Origin: an uncultured Paracoccaceae bacterium | Lineage (GTDB): Bacteria; Pseudomonadota; Alphaproteobacteria; Rhodobacterales; Rhodobacteraceae | Length of the DNA stretch: 64,000 nt | Reading direction: 5' to 3' | Assembly: GCA_947495295.1 (NCBI GenBank) | Contig: CANLYJ010000001.1 | Span: 310,001-374,000, forward strand | Part shown: piece after piece, positions 8,884 to 16,558 of the stretch | How positions within the stretch are numbered: position 1 is the stretch's first letter | Layout: each line of letters starts with the position of its first letter | Notes under the pieces: model-generated | Seen by the model: only the letters and a program-made list of their open reading frames with translations | Databases searched by the model: none | Told to the model about the DNA's origin: nothing | Made by a program: the position numbers and the translations under genes

Positions 8884-9078
8884 GCGCGCAACGTTCGGTG
8901 GGGGTGAAGGTCGGGCGCAACACCCGGCCTTTCACGAATCGCTGCAAAACCCGTTGACGCAGGGATTTGTAGCCATATGGGCGGTCGGCAAAACGTCGGC
9001 ATCGCGTCGGACCCTTTTGGGGCATTTGACCGCATGAATGGTCCGCGCGGTGGATATGTGAATGCGGTGTTAAGGATT
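8884..9078 (+). repeat. Copy A of a diverged ~200-bp intergenic repeat
   Basis: This is part of a 500-bp gene-free stretch between rsgA and the RAYT gene. It shares ordered blocks with 44746-44943: GCAACGTTCGGTGGGG at the left edge, then GGGATTTG, then tandem CGTCGG units (GGCAAAACGTCGG), then CGGACCC, then CGGTGTTAA near the right edge. The blocks are collinear but the spacers have diverged. The preceding part (8695-8883) shows no convincing gene: the antisense frame covering it is low-complexity and unsupported. Confidence 0.65.
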
Positions 9079-9105
9079 GCAGAGATGTGATTGGTTTTCA
9101 TCAGA

Positions 9106-9130
9106 GGTGCGCATGAATGCGCACCCTACG
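9106..9130 (+). repeat. REP palindrome, copy 1 (upstream of RAYT)
   Basis: Imperfect palindrome GGTGCGCAT-GA-ATGCGCACC (9106-9125) followed by the conserved tail CTACG. Two more copies with the same tail lie at 9671-9694 and 10483-10506. Position on both sides of a REP-associated tyrosine transposase identifies these as its cognate REP sequences. Confidence 0.85.
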
Positions 9131-9194
9131 TTGATGTCGTCACACTTTGTTGAACGTCATGTTTCATTAACCAATGGCCGGCAATGTTTGTCGG

Positions 9195-9659
9195 ATGTCG
9201 CGTTATCGTCGCCTGCACCGACCGGGTGCCACCATATTCTTTACGGTCAATCTGGCGCATCGCGGATCAGATTTGTTGGTGCGTGAGATAGAGACCTTGC
9301 GCGCAGCGGTCAGAACAACACGCCGAGAGTGCCCGTTCCAGATAGATGCATGGGTGGTCTTGCCTGACCACATGCATTGCATCTGGAGCTTACCTGCCGG
9401 AGATGCGGCTTATTCCAAACGATGGGGCGTGATTAAAGCGCGGTTTTCAATGCAATTGGATGGCGGTGGGCGGCGCCAAAGCCATATCAAACGGCGTGAG
9501 AAAGGTATATGGCAGCGCAGGTTCTGGGAGCATCACATCCGGGATGAAGATGATTTTGCGGCGCATGTGAATTATTGTTGGATCAACCCGGTCAAACATG
9601 GATTGGTCAATGAGGCACGTGATTGGCCATATTCGTCATACCACCGCGACAACCTATAG
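9195..9659 (+). CDS. REP-associated tyrosine transposase (RAYT, Y1/HUH family)
   Basis: A 154-aa single-strand-specific HUH nuclease of the RAYT group, thought to process and spread REP palindromes. The metal-binding His-x-His is in LPDHMHCIWSLP. The catalytic tyrosine helix is in AHVNYCWINPVKHGLV. The N-terminal RLHRPGATIFFTVNL is characteristic. An ATG at 9174 is possible, but the start at 9195 matches usual RAYT N-termini (MSRYRR). REP palindromes flank the gene 65 bp upstream and 12 bp downstream. All key residues are present, so the enzyme may be active. RAYTs are usually single-copy and do not move like insertion sequences. Confidence 0.9.
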   Translation: MSRYRRLHRPGATIFFTVNLAHRGSDLLVREIETLRAAVRTTRRECPFQIDAWVVLPDHMHCIWSLPAGDAAYSKRWGVIKARFSMQLDGGGRRQSHIKRREKGIWQRRFWEHHIRDEDDFAAHVNYCWINPVKHGLVNEARDWPYSSYHRDNL

Positions 9660-10368
9660 TGCGTGAGTGCGTGCGCATGAATGCGCACCCTACGCTTGCT
9701 GACCCGTGCCAGAACAGATGGGTCACCGTGCCAACCAGCCGCTCCGCGACGGTCGCGAGGGGCCATGCGACCGGCTCAAGATGCAACTCATACCCCATGA
9801 ACGGCCGCAGCCCTTGCGTTTCACCGCCGTATTTCGCGCCATCCTGCGTCATCTGCACCGACACCCAGTACCGGCTGGGGAAGGCCGTGTCGGGGTCATT
9901 GTCAAAAGCGGGCAGCATGGCGTCGGCGTATTCGGTGAACTCCGCCCAGTCGCAGAGCCGCTCGCTTGATACCCAGTAGCCGCCCAGCGGCACCCCAAGA
10001 TCGCCAAATTTGCGCGCCAGCAGATGTACGGCCGCCGCCGCCATCACCACCTCCCCAAACCCGTCGCCGGGATGGGCGCAGGTGATGATCAGCTTGGCCC
10101 GGTGGGCGGCGATCATCGGTTCGAACGCTTCGCCCCCGGGGTTCGAAAACGCCTTGGCGAAATCCCGCAGCGCCATCGGTTCGGGCACCGACACAACGGT
10201 GAATTTCATGTCGTCGAAGGTGATTTGCAGAGATTTGCCGCCGTTCTTGACGGCGTGCAGTTTTGCCTTTGCCGATACGAGGAACGAGGCGATGACCGCT
10301 GCGGCCATCGTCTGGTCAAAGGATAGCGGGCTTTCCAGCAAAACCATAGCCATCAATGCTGCGGTCAT
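9607..10368 (-). CDS. DUF4261-like protein with a REP-derived C-terminus
   Basis: A 253-aa protein of uncertain family. The start MTAALMAMVLLESPLSFDQT and the segment GGETQGLRPFMGYELHLEP recall DUF4261 proteins; function unknown. The last roughly 30 codons read antisense through the REP palindrome at 9671-9694 (giving VGCAFMRTH) and into the 3' end of the RAYT gene, so the native C-terminus has apparently been replaced. The gene is convergent with the RAYT and overlaps it by 53 bp. Start at 10368 preferred over 10404 because the family-like sequence begins there. It may be a still-functional or a decaying gene. Confidence 0.6.
   Translation of the reverse strand: MTAALMAMVLLESPLSFDQTMAAAVIASFLVSAKAKLHAVKNGGKSLQITFDDMKFTVVSVPEPMALRDFAKAFSNPGGEAFEPMIAAHRAKLIITCAHPGDGFGEVVMAAAAVHLLARKFGDLGVPLGGYWVSSERLCDWAEFTEYADAMLPAFDNDPDTAFPSRYWVSVQMTQDGAKYGGETQGLRPFMGYELHLEPVAWPLATVAERLVGTVTHLFWHGSASVGCAFMRTHSRTIGCRGGMTNMANHVPH
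9671..9694 (+). repeat. REP palindrome, copy 2 (downstream of RAYT)
   Basis: GTGCGCAT-GA-ATGCGCAC palindrome with the CCTACG tail, 12 bp after the RAYT stop and inside the 3' coding region of the opposing DUF4261-like gene. Confidence 0.85.
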
Positions 10369-10440
10369 TCTTTGCTCCGGCTCTTGGTTTGGGTTCCGGT
10401 CCATCTATCGGTCAGGACATGCCGGGATGCAATCGGGGCG

Positions 10441-10475
10441 GGTTGGCTGTGTTCGTCATACCACCGAAATAACCC
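10441..10475 (+). pseudogene. Remnant of the 3' end of a second RAYT gene
   Basis: This short stretch matches the last codons of the intact RAYT: TTCGTCATACCACCG is identical in both, and it translates to GWLCSSYHRNN against DWPYSSYHRDN in the intact gene. It is followed 7 bp later by REP copy 3, as in the intact locus, with the REP nearer. No other part of a RAYT gene is visible upstream, so only a tail plus its REP remains or was copied here. Confidence 0.7.
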
Positions 10476-10482
10476 ACAGAGC

Positions 10483-10506
10483 GTGCGCATGAATGCGCAC
10501 CCTACG
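10483..10506 (+). repeat. REP palindrome, copy 3
   Basis: GTGCGCAT-GA-ATGCGCAC plus CCTACG tail, identical in core and tail to copies 1 and 2, sitting just after the RAYT 3' remnant. Confidence 0.85.
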
Positions 10507-10568
10507 CGAGCTTGCCAAACGATGTCACTCTGGGGGTGCGATATGCTGCCGATTCTGCCAAATCATTT

Positions 10569-10670
10569 GGGTGAGAGGCTGACAACGACCCAAGCGGGGC
10601 TCGTTATGGCTGCTTCCTTCCGGACCTGACCAGGTTGGCGAGGCGCCTGCCCGCGCCAACCTCTCACCCC
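10569..10670 (-). ncRNA. ffs: Signal recognition particle RNA (4.5S, small bacterial type)
   Basis: On the minus strand the conserved SRP apical domain is present: GGTCAGGTCCGGAAGGAAGC, which contains the GGAAGCAG-type symmetric loop and the GGA tetraloop region bound by Ffh. The ends pair perfectly (GGGTGAGAGG at the 5' end with CCTCTCACCC at the 3' end), defining a hairpin of about 100 nt without an Alu domain, as expected for proteobacteria. It partners with Ffh and FtsY in co-translational membrane targeting. Ends are inferred from the terminal pairing. Confidence 0.95.
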
Positions 10671-10706
10671 GTCATATAGGGCGCGCGTTCCATCTGTGCA
10701 AGTGAT

Positions 10707-12578
10707 TCAGAATGTCAGGCGATACCGGTCAAACCCGTCCGTACCCGGACCGATATGGCTGATCCCTTCGGTCAGATACCGCTGTGCAGCCGGGGCGGAT
10801 TGAAAGACCGCACTTGTGTCCGGGTGATTGGTGAATTGCACCGGATGCCGGCATGTCAGTGCGTCGGGGCCGCTGTGTCGCAGGTGATTGATCAGGATAT
10901 CGCGGGTTGTTTCGGTTGAGGTGAACAGGATGTCTGCCGGATCTGTGCTGCCAAAACCGCCGCCCCCGTTTGTGCGGTAACTGTTTGTTGCGACGATAAA
11001 GCAGTCATCATCGCCAACCGGCCTGTCACCGCAAGACAGATGGGTCACACGGGCCGCGTTTCCATCCGAGAGCACGCCGTTGGGCGTAAACCGCGCGGGC
11101 TGCGACAGATCAAACCGATAGCGCAGCCCATAGATCGTATCGCTGTTATAAGGCGCGCTATGAGGGTTAAAGAGCGACTGGTCATGCTGACCCGGCGTGA
11201 TGGTCGCAAAATGCGAGGCAGCGCGTTCCAGCCAGAGCCGCAACTGGCGACCGGTGCAGCGAACGGCACATAACACATTGGCAAACGGATAGATTGCCGC
11301 AGCATCGCGCAGGGTCAGCGGCCCCGGTGGAATGTCGATATAATGCGCGGGGCCGGTCCGACCCCCGACCCGAAACGGGGCGGTCGCCGCCAGAACAGGC
11401 AGGTCATCATGCCCAAGGCCGACCATCGCCTCGGTGATGAATTTCTTTTGCGCCTTTGCCAGCAGATGCTGGGCCATATCTGGCCCGATATTAGCGAAAT
11501 AGCTGTGGATCGGCACATTGGTCTGTGCAATTGGCTGCCGGATATGGCGCAGCGTGGCCGCATGTGCATCGCCGACCTGTGCGCTTAGCTGCTGCTGGAT
11601 CGGCGATTGCGTCTTGGGTTTGGTCCCGCTTTGCAGCCGTGCCTGTGCGCCTTGCATCTGCCATCCGCCATGCCGCCAGGCGAGGCGCATATCAACCACC
11701 CCCAGAAGACTGCCATAGAACCCGGCCATCACCGCAGGCTTGCCATGTAGCGTTCCGGCAAGCGGATCAATGGCGGCGGAGGCCATGACACTGTTCCCCG
11801 GAAAGACGTCATGCGTGTGGCCCGTCAGGACCACGTCAATGTCGGGGATCGCCGCCAGCGGCACGGCGGCGTTTTCCATGCGCTGGCTATGTTCGGTCGC
11901 CCCGATCCCGGAATGACATAGGGCGACGACGATATCCGCGCCTGCCGCTTTTATTTGCGGGACGATATCGGTGGCCGCTGCGATGATATCTTCGGTGCTG
12001 ATCTGATCCAGCAGCGCCGCCTTGTCCCATTCGGTGATCTGGGGCGGCAGAAAGCCTGTCACCCCGATTTTGACCGGGCGGACGACCCCGTCATCACATT
12101 GCAATGTGCGGTCCAGGATCAGGAAAGGTTCAGCCAGCGCATCCCCTGTCAAATGGGTGATGTTGGCGCATGTCACCGGGAATTGGGCGTCTTTCAGGAT
12201 CCTTTGCAGAAATTCCAGCCCATAGTTGAACTCGTGATTGCCCAGGGTCACCGCATCATAGGCCAGTGTATTCAGGGCGGTGATCATCGGATGTGCGCCA
12301 CTTTCGATGCCGTGACTGGCAACATAATCGGCCAGCGGGTTGCCCTGAATGAAATCGCCATTGTCGAAGAGCAGCGATGTCACCCCGTCTTCGGCGCGCA
12401 AATCTTCGATAATGGCTGCAAGGTTTATCAGGCCGGTGCTTACCTCTGCCCGATCCGAGAAATAGTCATAGTCCAGAATTTGCATGTGCAAATCCGTCGT
12501 CTCCATAATCCGGAGCCGCGCAGTTGGGATATCCCCCTGCTCTTTGATGGAGCCAATTTCGGGCGATTCCATATTCAT
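10707..12578 (-). CDS. cpdB: 2',3'-cyclic-nucleotide 2'-phosphodiesterase / 3'-nucleotidase
   Basis: A 623-aa metallophosphatase of the 5'-nucleotidase/CpdB family. Motifs: TTDLHMQILDYDYF (first metal-binding Asp and His), LFDNGDFIQGNPLADY, LGNHEFNYGL and GHTHDVFPG, then a C-terminal nucleotidase domain with SYRTNGGGGFGS. CpdB enzymes normally work in the periplasm on 2',3'-cNMPs and 3'-nucleotides. Here no signal peptide is visible at the annotated start; either it is cytoplasmic or the start is misjudged. Divergent from nudC with about 90 bp between. Confidence 0.88.
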   Translation of the reverse strand: MNMESPEIGSIKEQGDIPTARLRIMETTDLHMQILDYDYFSDRAEVSTGLINLAAIIEDLRAEDGVTSLLFDNGDFIQGNPLADYVASHGIESGAHPMITALNTLAYDAVTLGNHEFNYGLEFLQRILKDAQFPVTCANITHLTGDALAEPFLILDRTLQCDDGVVRPVKIGVTGFLPPQITEWDKAALLDQISTEDIIAAATDIVPQIKAAGADIVVALCHSGIGATEHSQRMENAAVPLAAIPDIDVVLTGHTHDVFPGNSVMASAAIDPLAGTLHGKPAVMAGFYGSLLGVVDMRLAWRHGGWQMQGAQARLQSGTKPKTQSPIQQQLSAQVGDAHAATLRHIRQPIAQTNVPIHSYFANIGPDMAQHLLAKAQKKFITEAMVGLGHDDLPVLAATAPFRVGGRTGPAHYIDIPPGPLTLRDAAAIYPFANVLCAVRCTGRQLRLWLERAASHFATITPGQHDQSLFNPHSAPYNSDTIYGLRYRFDLSQPARFTPNGVLSDGNAARVTHLSCGDRPVGDDDCFIVATNSYRTNGGGGFGSTDPADILFTSTETTRDILINHLRHSGPDALTCRHPVQFTNHPDTSAVFQSAPAAQRYLTEGISHIGPGTDGFDRYRLTF

Positions 12579-12667
12579 CGTGCAACTATAGGGTGAATTG
12601 ATGCAATTGGTAGGCGCAGGATGCGGAAAAATTTGAACTTGTGCAAACGCCGTGGCATTGCGTCCCG

Positions 12668-13624
12668 ATGAAAATTGCAGAAACAGTGACCTTTGGCGGC
12701 TCGGGCCTTGATCGTGCGGCGGAATGCCGGGGCGAAGCGCGGGCTTTGCAGGCCCATCCCAATGCGCGCAGCATCGTGCTTTGGCGGGGTAAACCGATGT
12801 TGAAAGGGGACGCGATTATGCATGTCCCTTTGGATCATGCCATTCTGCGCGACGCAAGCGATGGCCTGATTTTATTGGGCCGTGACGAGGGTGTCCCGAT
12901 TTTCGCGGCGGACCTTTCGGAATGGGTGCCCGATGATATCGACACGGTTCAGTTGGACAGTTTTCTGGATCAGTCCGCGCAGCATCACCCCGCCATGCCC
13001 GCCGACGTGACCTTTGTTGAATTGCGCGCGGCCATGGTCCGGCTGACACCGCGTGATGCGGAATTGGCCGCCACCGCCAAGGCAATTTTTGGCTGGCACC
13101 GGTCGCATCGGTTTTGTGCGCTTTGCGGGGAACAAAGCGTGATGGCCATGGCCGGGTGGCAGCGCGATTGCCCGTCTTGTGGCGGGCACCATTTTCCGCG
13201 CACCGATCCGGTTGTGATCATGCTGATTACGCATGGGAACTCTGTTCTGCTGGGCCGGTCACCCGGTTGGCCGGAAGGCATGTATTCCTGCCTTGCAGGG
13301 TTTGTCGAACCCGGCGAAACGATCGAGGCCGCCGTGCGCCGCGAAGTGTTTGAAGAGGCGGGGGTGCGGGTTGGTGCCGTGCGTTACCTATCCAGCCAGC
13401 CCTGGCCGTTCCCATCCTCGCTGATGTTCGGCTGTCAGGGCGATGCGCTGGATACTGCGCTGACAATTGATCCGGTTGAGATTGAGGATGCGCGCTGGGT
13501 CAGCCGCGAAGACATCGCGCGGGCCTTTGCGGGTGATCACCCCGACATATTGCCTGCCCGAAAAGGGGCCATCGCGCATTTCTTGCTGGAAAACTGGCTT
13601 GCAGATAGGCTTGATGAGGAATGA
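12668..13624 (+). CDS. nudC: NAD(+)/NADH diphosphatase (NudC-type Nudix)
   Basis: A 318-aa Nudix enzyme that hydrolyses NAD(H) and removes NAD caps from RNA. It has the NudC zinc ribbon (CALCGEQ and CPSCGGHHFPRTDP), the Nudix box (GFVEPGETIEAAVRREVFEE) and the NudC-specific downstream SQPWPFPSSLMFG. Start ATG at 12668 (MKIAETVTFGG) was chosen over one 27 bp upstream by comparison with the usual N-terminus. A START-like protein follows 25 bp later in the same direction. Confidence 0.93.
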   Translation: MKIAETVTFGGSGLDRAAECRGEARALQAHPNARSIVLWRGKPMLKGDAIMHVPLDHAILRDASDGLILLGRDEGVPIFAADLSEWVPDDIDTVQLDSFLDQSAQHHPAMPADVTFVELRAAMVRLTPRDAELAATAKAIFGWHRSHRFCALCGEQSVMAMAGWQRDCPSCGGHHFPRTDPVVIMLITHGNSVLLGRSPGWPEGMYSCLAGFVEPGETIEAAVRREVFEEAGVRVGAVRYLSSQPWPFPSSLMFGCQGDALDTALTIDPVEIEDARWVSREDIARAFAGDHPDILPARKGAIAHFLLENWLADRLDEE

Positions 13625-13649
13625 TGACCGGTAATCTGGGGCAAACCCT

Positions 13650-14114
13650 ATGAAGTTCAGTACGCGCGAAGATATCGAAGCCCCGATCGATCACGTTTTT
13701 GCCGAGATGAGCGATTTTGATGCCTTCCAGCGACGCGCCATGCGCCATGGCGGACAGGTGGAGCGGCTGGATGACGGCCCGATCAAACAAGGCTCCCATT
13801 GGGACATTGCATTTTCATACCGGGGCAGGGATCGCCGGATGCAGGCCGAGTTGACCGAGATCGAGCCGCCGCATCATTATGTCGTCGTGGCCACATCCGA
13901 CGGCATGACCATCGCGACAGAGGTTGAACTGGTCGCCTTGTCCCGGGGCCGTACACGGATTGCCATCGGGATGGATCTGCGGGCCAAGTCACTGACCGCG
14001 CGTTTGTTGTTGCAGTCGATGAAACTGGCAAAGGGCAAGCTGACCAAACGGTTCAAGGCCCGGATCGTCGAACATGCCGAAGACATCGAAGACGCTTATC
14101 GCAAAAGCGTATAG
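13650..14114 (+). CDS. SRPBCC (START-like) family protein
   Basis: A 154-aa protein of the polyketide cyclase/START-like superfamily. It opens with the typical strand-helix pattern MKFSTREDIEAPIDHVFAEMSDFDAF, then alternating beta strands with ELTEIEPPHHYVVVATSDGM and a long C-terminal amphipathic helix (LLLQSMKLAKGKLTKRF). These domains bind hydrophobic ligands; the ligand is unknown. It lies 25 bp after nudC, possibly co-transcribed. About 150 bp of AT-rich sequence follows before the next operon. Confidence 0.75.
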   Translation: MKFSTREDIEAPIDHVFAEMSDFDAFQRRAMRHGGQVERLDDGPIKQGSHWDIAFSYRGRDRRMQAELTEIEPPHHYVVVATSDGMTIATEVELVALSRGRTRIAIGMDLRAKSLTARLLLQSMKLAKGKLTKRFKARIVEHAEDIEDAYRKSV

Positions 14115-14192
14115 GGCGCGCTGACCTAAATAAACATGACATAGCCTCCGGAAAGGATCGCAACCCGTCGGCCCCGCGCGAGTAAAATATGT

Positions 14193-14224
14193 TGATATAA
14201 AAAATATCATAGATTTTTGAATCT
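14193..14224. promoter_or_regulatory. Candidate operator before the aldolase/ThDP operon
   Basis: An AT-rich patch, unusual for this GC-rich window, holds two short inverted repeats side by side: TGATAT-N5-ATATCA (14193-14209) and AGATT-N4-AATCT (14211-14224). They end about 45 bp before the first start codon of a four-gene operon. Such spacing fits a dimeric repressor site, but no regulator gene is adjacent and no clear promoter hexamers were assigned. Confidence 0.4.
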
Positions 14225-14268
14225 GTATTATGATACTGCTATCCGCAGAGATCATGAGGTGATTCAAA

Positions 14269-15168
14269 ATGCCATCAGAAGCCGGAGAGCCGCTTTATTC
14301 ACTTGCGCATCTCACGCTTATCAATGCCACCGCGCCAGAGCTGATCTATATCGCGGCCCGCGCAGGCTATGACGCCGTATCCCCACGCTTTATCCAGATG
14401 AACGTGCCCGGTGAATTCCGTGAAAGCCCGATTGACAAGGCAATGGTGTCGGCCACCAAAACCGCCTTGAAGACAACCGGGCTGCAGGTGTTGGATGTCG
14501 AACTGGCGCGGATTACCGAAGATTGTGACCCCCGCAGCTTTGAGCCCGCCTGCGAACTGGGCGGCGAACTCGGCGCGACCCGGATGATCATGTCGGCATG
14601 GACGCCGACCCGTGATGACCGCAATTTCATCGTCGATTGCTATGCTGAAACCTGCGAAATTGCCGCCCCCTATGGCCTGTCCGTCGACCTTGAATTTCCT
14701 AGCTTCAGTCGCTTGCGCACATTGGACGAAACGCTGGATATCGTCCGCGCTGCCGATCAGCCCAATGGCGGTATTCTGGTCGATACGCTATATCTGCACC
14801 TGTCCCGTGTTGATCTGGCCGAACTTTTGCATGTGCCCGGTGCGCTGCTGAATTTCCTGCATATTTCGGACGCGCTGCCCGGTATTGCCGATACCCGCGA
14901 AGGCATGATCCAGCTGGCCCGCGATGCCCGGCTTTATCCCGGTGAAGGCTGCATCGATTTTGCGGGCATCATCGAACGAATGCCCCCTGTGGATTACTCC
15001 ATCGAACTGCCCAACCAATCCCGCGTTACCGAACTGGGCTTTGAAGAACACGCCCGGCGCTGTTTGCAGCATGCCAAACGCACGTTTGGACATGTCCGCA
15101 GCCAGCGCCGCAATCACCCCATCCCCCCACAAGAAAGCATGATGACAGATGGCCAAAGAGCTTACTGA
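14269..15168 (+). CDS. Sugar phosphate isomerase/epimerase-like TIM-barrel protein
   Basis: A 299-aa xylose-isomerase-like TIM barrel (AP endonuclease 2 superfamily). Hallmarks are the barrel strands ending in metal ligands, such as GLSVDLEFPSFS (Glu), GGILVDTLYLHLS (Asp), NFLHISDALPG (His, Asp) and the terminal YSIELPNQ (Glu). Members isomerise or epimerise keto acids and sugars, or act as dehydratases; the substrate is not evident. First gene of a tightly packed operon: its last 20 bp overlap the aldehyde dehydrogenase gene. Confidence 0.75.
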   Translation: MPSEAGEPLYSLAHLTLINATAPELIYIAARAGYDAVSPRFIQMNVPGEFRESPIDKAMVSATKTALKTTGLQVLDVELARITEDCDPRSFEPACELGGELGATRMIMSAWTPTRDDRNFIVDCYAETCEIAAPYGLSVDLEFPSFSRLRTLDETLDIVRAADQPNGGILVDTLYLHLSRVDLAELLHVPGALLNFLHISDALPGIADTREGMIQLARDARLYPGEGCIDFAGIIERMPPVDYSIELPNQSRVTELGFEEHARRCLQHAKRTFGHVRSQRRNHPIPPQESMMTDGQRAY

Positions 15169-16558
15169 ACAAGACCGGCAATTGGCGGCAGACATGATCG
15201 CACGCGCCCGCGCTGCAATGGCCGCAATCGAAGACTGGTCGCAGGATGACCTTGACCGCCTGGCCCAGGCCATCGCCTGGTATGCGGGCAATGAAAAGAC
15301 ATTCACCCGGCTGGCGCATCAGGGCGTTGATGAAAGCGGCATTGGCGACCGTGAAGGCCGCCCCGCCAAGCGATTCAAGATCCAGATGGTGCTGCGCGAT
15401 GTGCTGCGCACCCCATCCACCGGCGTGGTCGAGGTGGATGAGGCCAAGGGGCTGGTCAAATATGCCAAGCCAGCTGGCGTCATCGCATCCCTGATCCCGA
15501 TGACCAACCCCGCCATGACGCCGCCGGTCACTGGTGTGTCGGCGGCCAATGCGCGCAATGCGGTGATCTTTTCGCCCCATCCACGCACGGCCCAGACGAC
15601 ATGGGACATGACGCAAGTCATGCGCGCGGCCTGCCGGGCCGTGGGCGCGCCCGAAGACCTGTTTCAATGTGTGCGCCACCCGTCCATCCCGCTGACCCAG
15701 CACCTGATGGAGCAATGCGATCTGACGCTGGCCACCGGGGGTAAACCCATGGTCAAGGCCGCCTATTCCTCTGGCCGCCCGGCTTACGGGGTCGGGGCTG
15801 GCAATTCCTCTATCGTTATCGACGAGACGGCGGATATCGCGATTGCGGCACAGAATACCCGCATCTCAAAAACCTCTGACTTTGGGTCCGGTTGTTCGGC
15901 GGATGGCAATATCATCATCCAGCGCAGCATCTATGACCAGATGGTTGTGGCGTTGGAGGCCGAAGGCGGCTATCTGTGCAGCGATGCGGAAAAGGCCCTG
16001 CTGGAGGCGGCGATGTGGGACGAGAAGGGCAACCGCACCTTCCCCACCATCGCCTGCAAACCCCAGCAGACCGCGGATGTGGCCGGGTTCAGCATCCCCG
16101 CGGATCGAAAGTTCCTGATGGTTGAAAATCAGGGCCAAATCGGCCCGGACCACAAGTTCAGCAAGGAGAAGCTGACCACGGTCATGGCGCTCTATCACTT
16201 TGAGACGTTCGACGATGCGCTGGAGACTGTCCGCGCCATTTACGACACCGGCGGCAAAGGCCATTCCTGCGGCATCTACAGCCATAATGATGATAATATC
16301 GACGCGCTCGCCCGGGTCGCGCCGGTCAGCCGCATGATGGTGCGCCAGCCGCAATCCAAGGCCAATGCAGGCGCGTGGACCAACGGCATGCCCATGACCT
16401 CCAGCCTTGGGTGCGGCATCTGGGGCGGCAACATCACCAATGAAAACGTCACCATGAAACACATGATGAACTACACATGGGTCGCCCGACCCATCGCCGA
16501 AGACCGCCCGTCAGAGGCAGACCTATTCGGTGAGTTCTACGGACAGGAGATCGCATAA
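15149..16558 (+). CDS. CoA-acylating aldehyde dehydrogenase (sulfoacetaldehyde dehydrogenase-like)
   Basis: A 469-aa aldehyde dehydrogenase of the acylating branch. The catalytic cysteine lies in SDFGSGCSADGNIII. The co-substrate region shows KPAGVIASLIPMTNP, as in CoA-dependent acetaldehyde or sulfoacetaldehyde dehydrogenases, and the overall wording is closest to my recollection of SauS. It would oxidise an aldehyde to its acyl-CoA with NAD(P). The true aldehyde is unknown; sulfoacetaldehyde is only one possibility. Its stop codon overlaps the ATG of the ThDP gene (ATAATG), so translation is coupled. Confidence 0.8.
   Translation: MAKELTEQDRQLAADMIARARAAMAAIEDWSQDDLDRLAQAIAWYAGNEKTFTRLAHQGVDESGIGDREGRPAKRFKIQMVLRDVLRTPSTGVVEVDEAKGLVKYAKPAGVIASLIPMTNPAMTPPVTGVSAANARNAVIFSPHPRTAQTTWDMTQVMRAACRAVGAPEDLFQCVRHPSIPLTQHLMEQCDLTLATGGKPMVKAAYSSGRPAYGVGAGNSSIVIDETADIAIAAQNTRISKTSDFGSGCSADGNIIIQRSIYDQMVVALEAEGGYLCSDAEKALLEAAMWDEKGNRTFPTIACKPQQTADVAGFSIPADRKFLMVENQGQIGPDHKFSKEKLTTVMALYHFETFDDALETVRAIYDTGGKGHSCGIYSHNDDNIDALARVAPVSRMMVRQPQSKANAGAWTNGMPMTSSLGCGIWGGNITNENVTMKHMMNYTWVARPIAEDRPSEADLFGEFYGQEIA

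Noticed and set aside
8691..9101. A 136-residue antisense frame upstream of rsgA
   Set aside because: Proline/arginine-rich composition, no ribosome-binding site, covers a repeat and no family resemblance.
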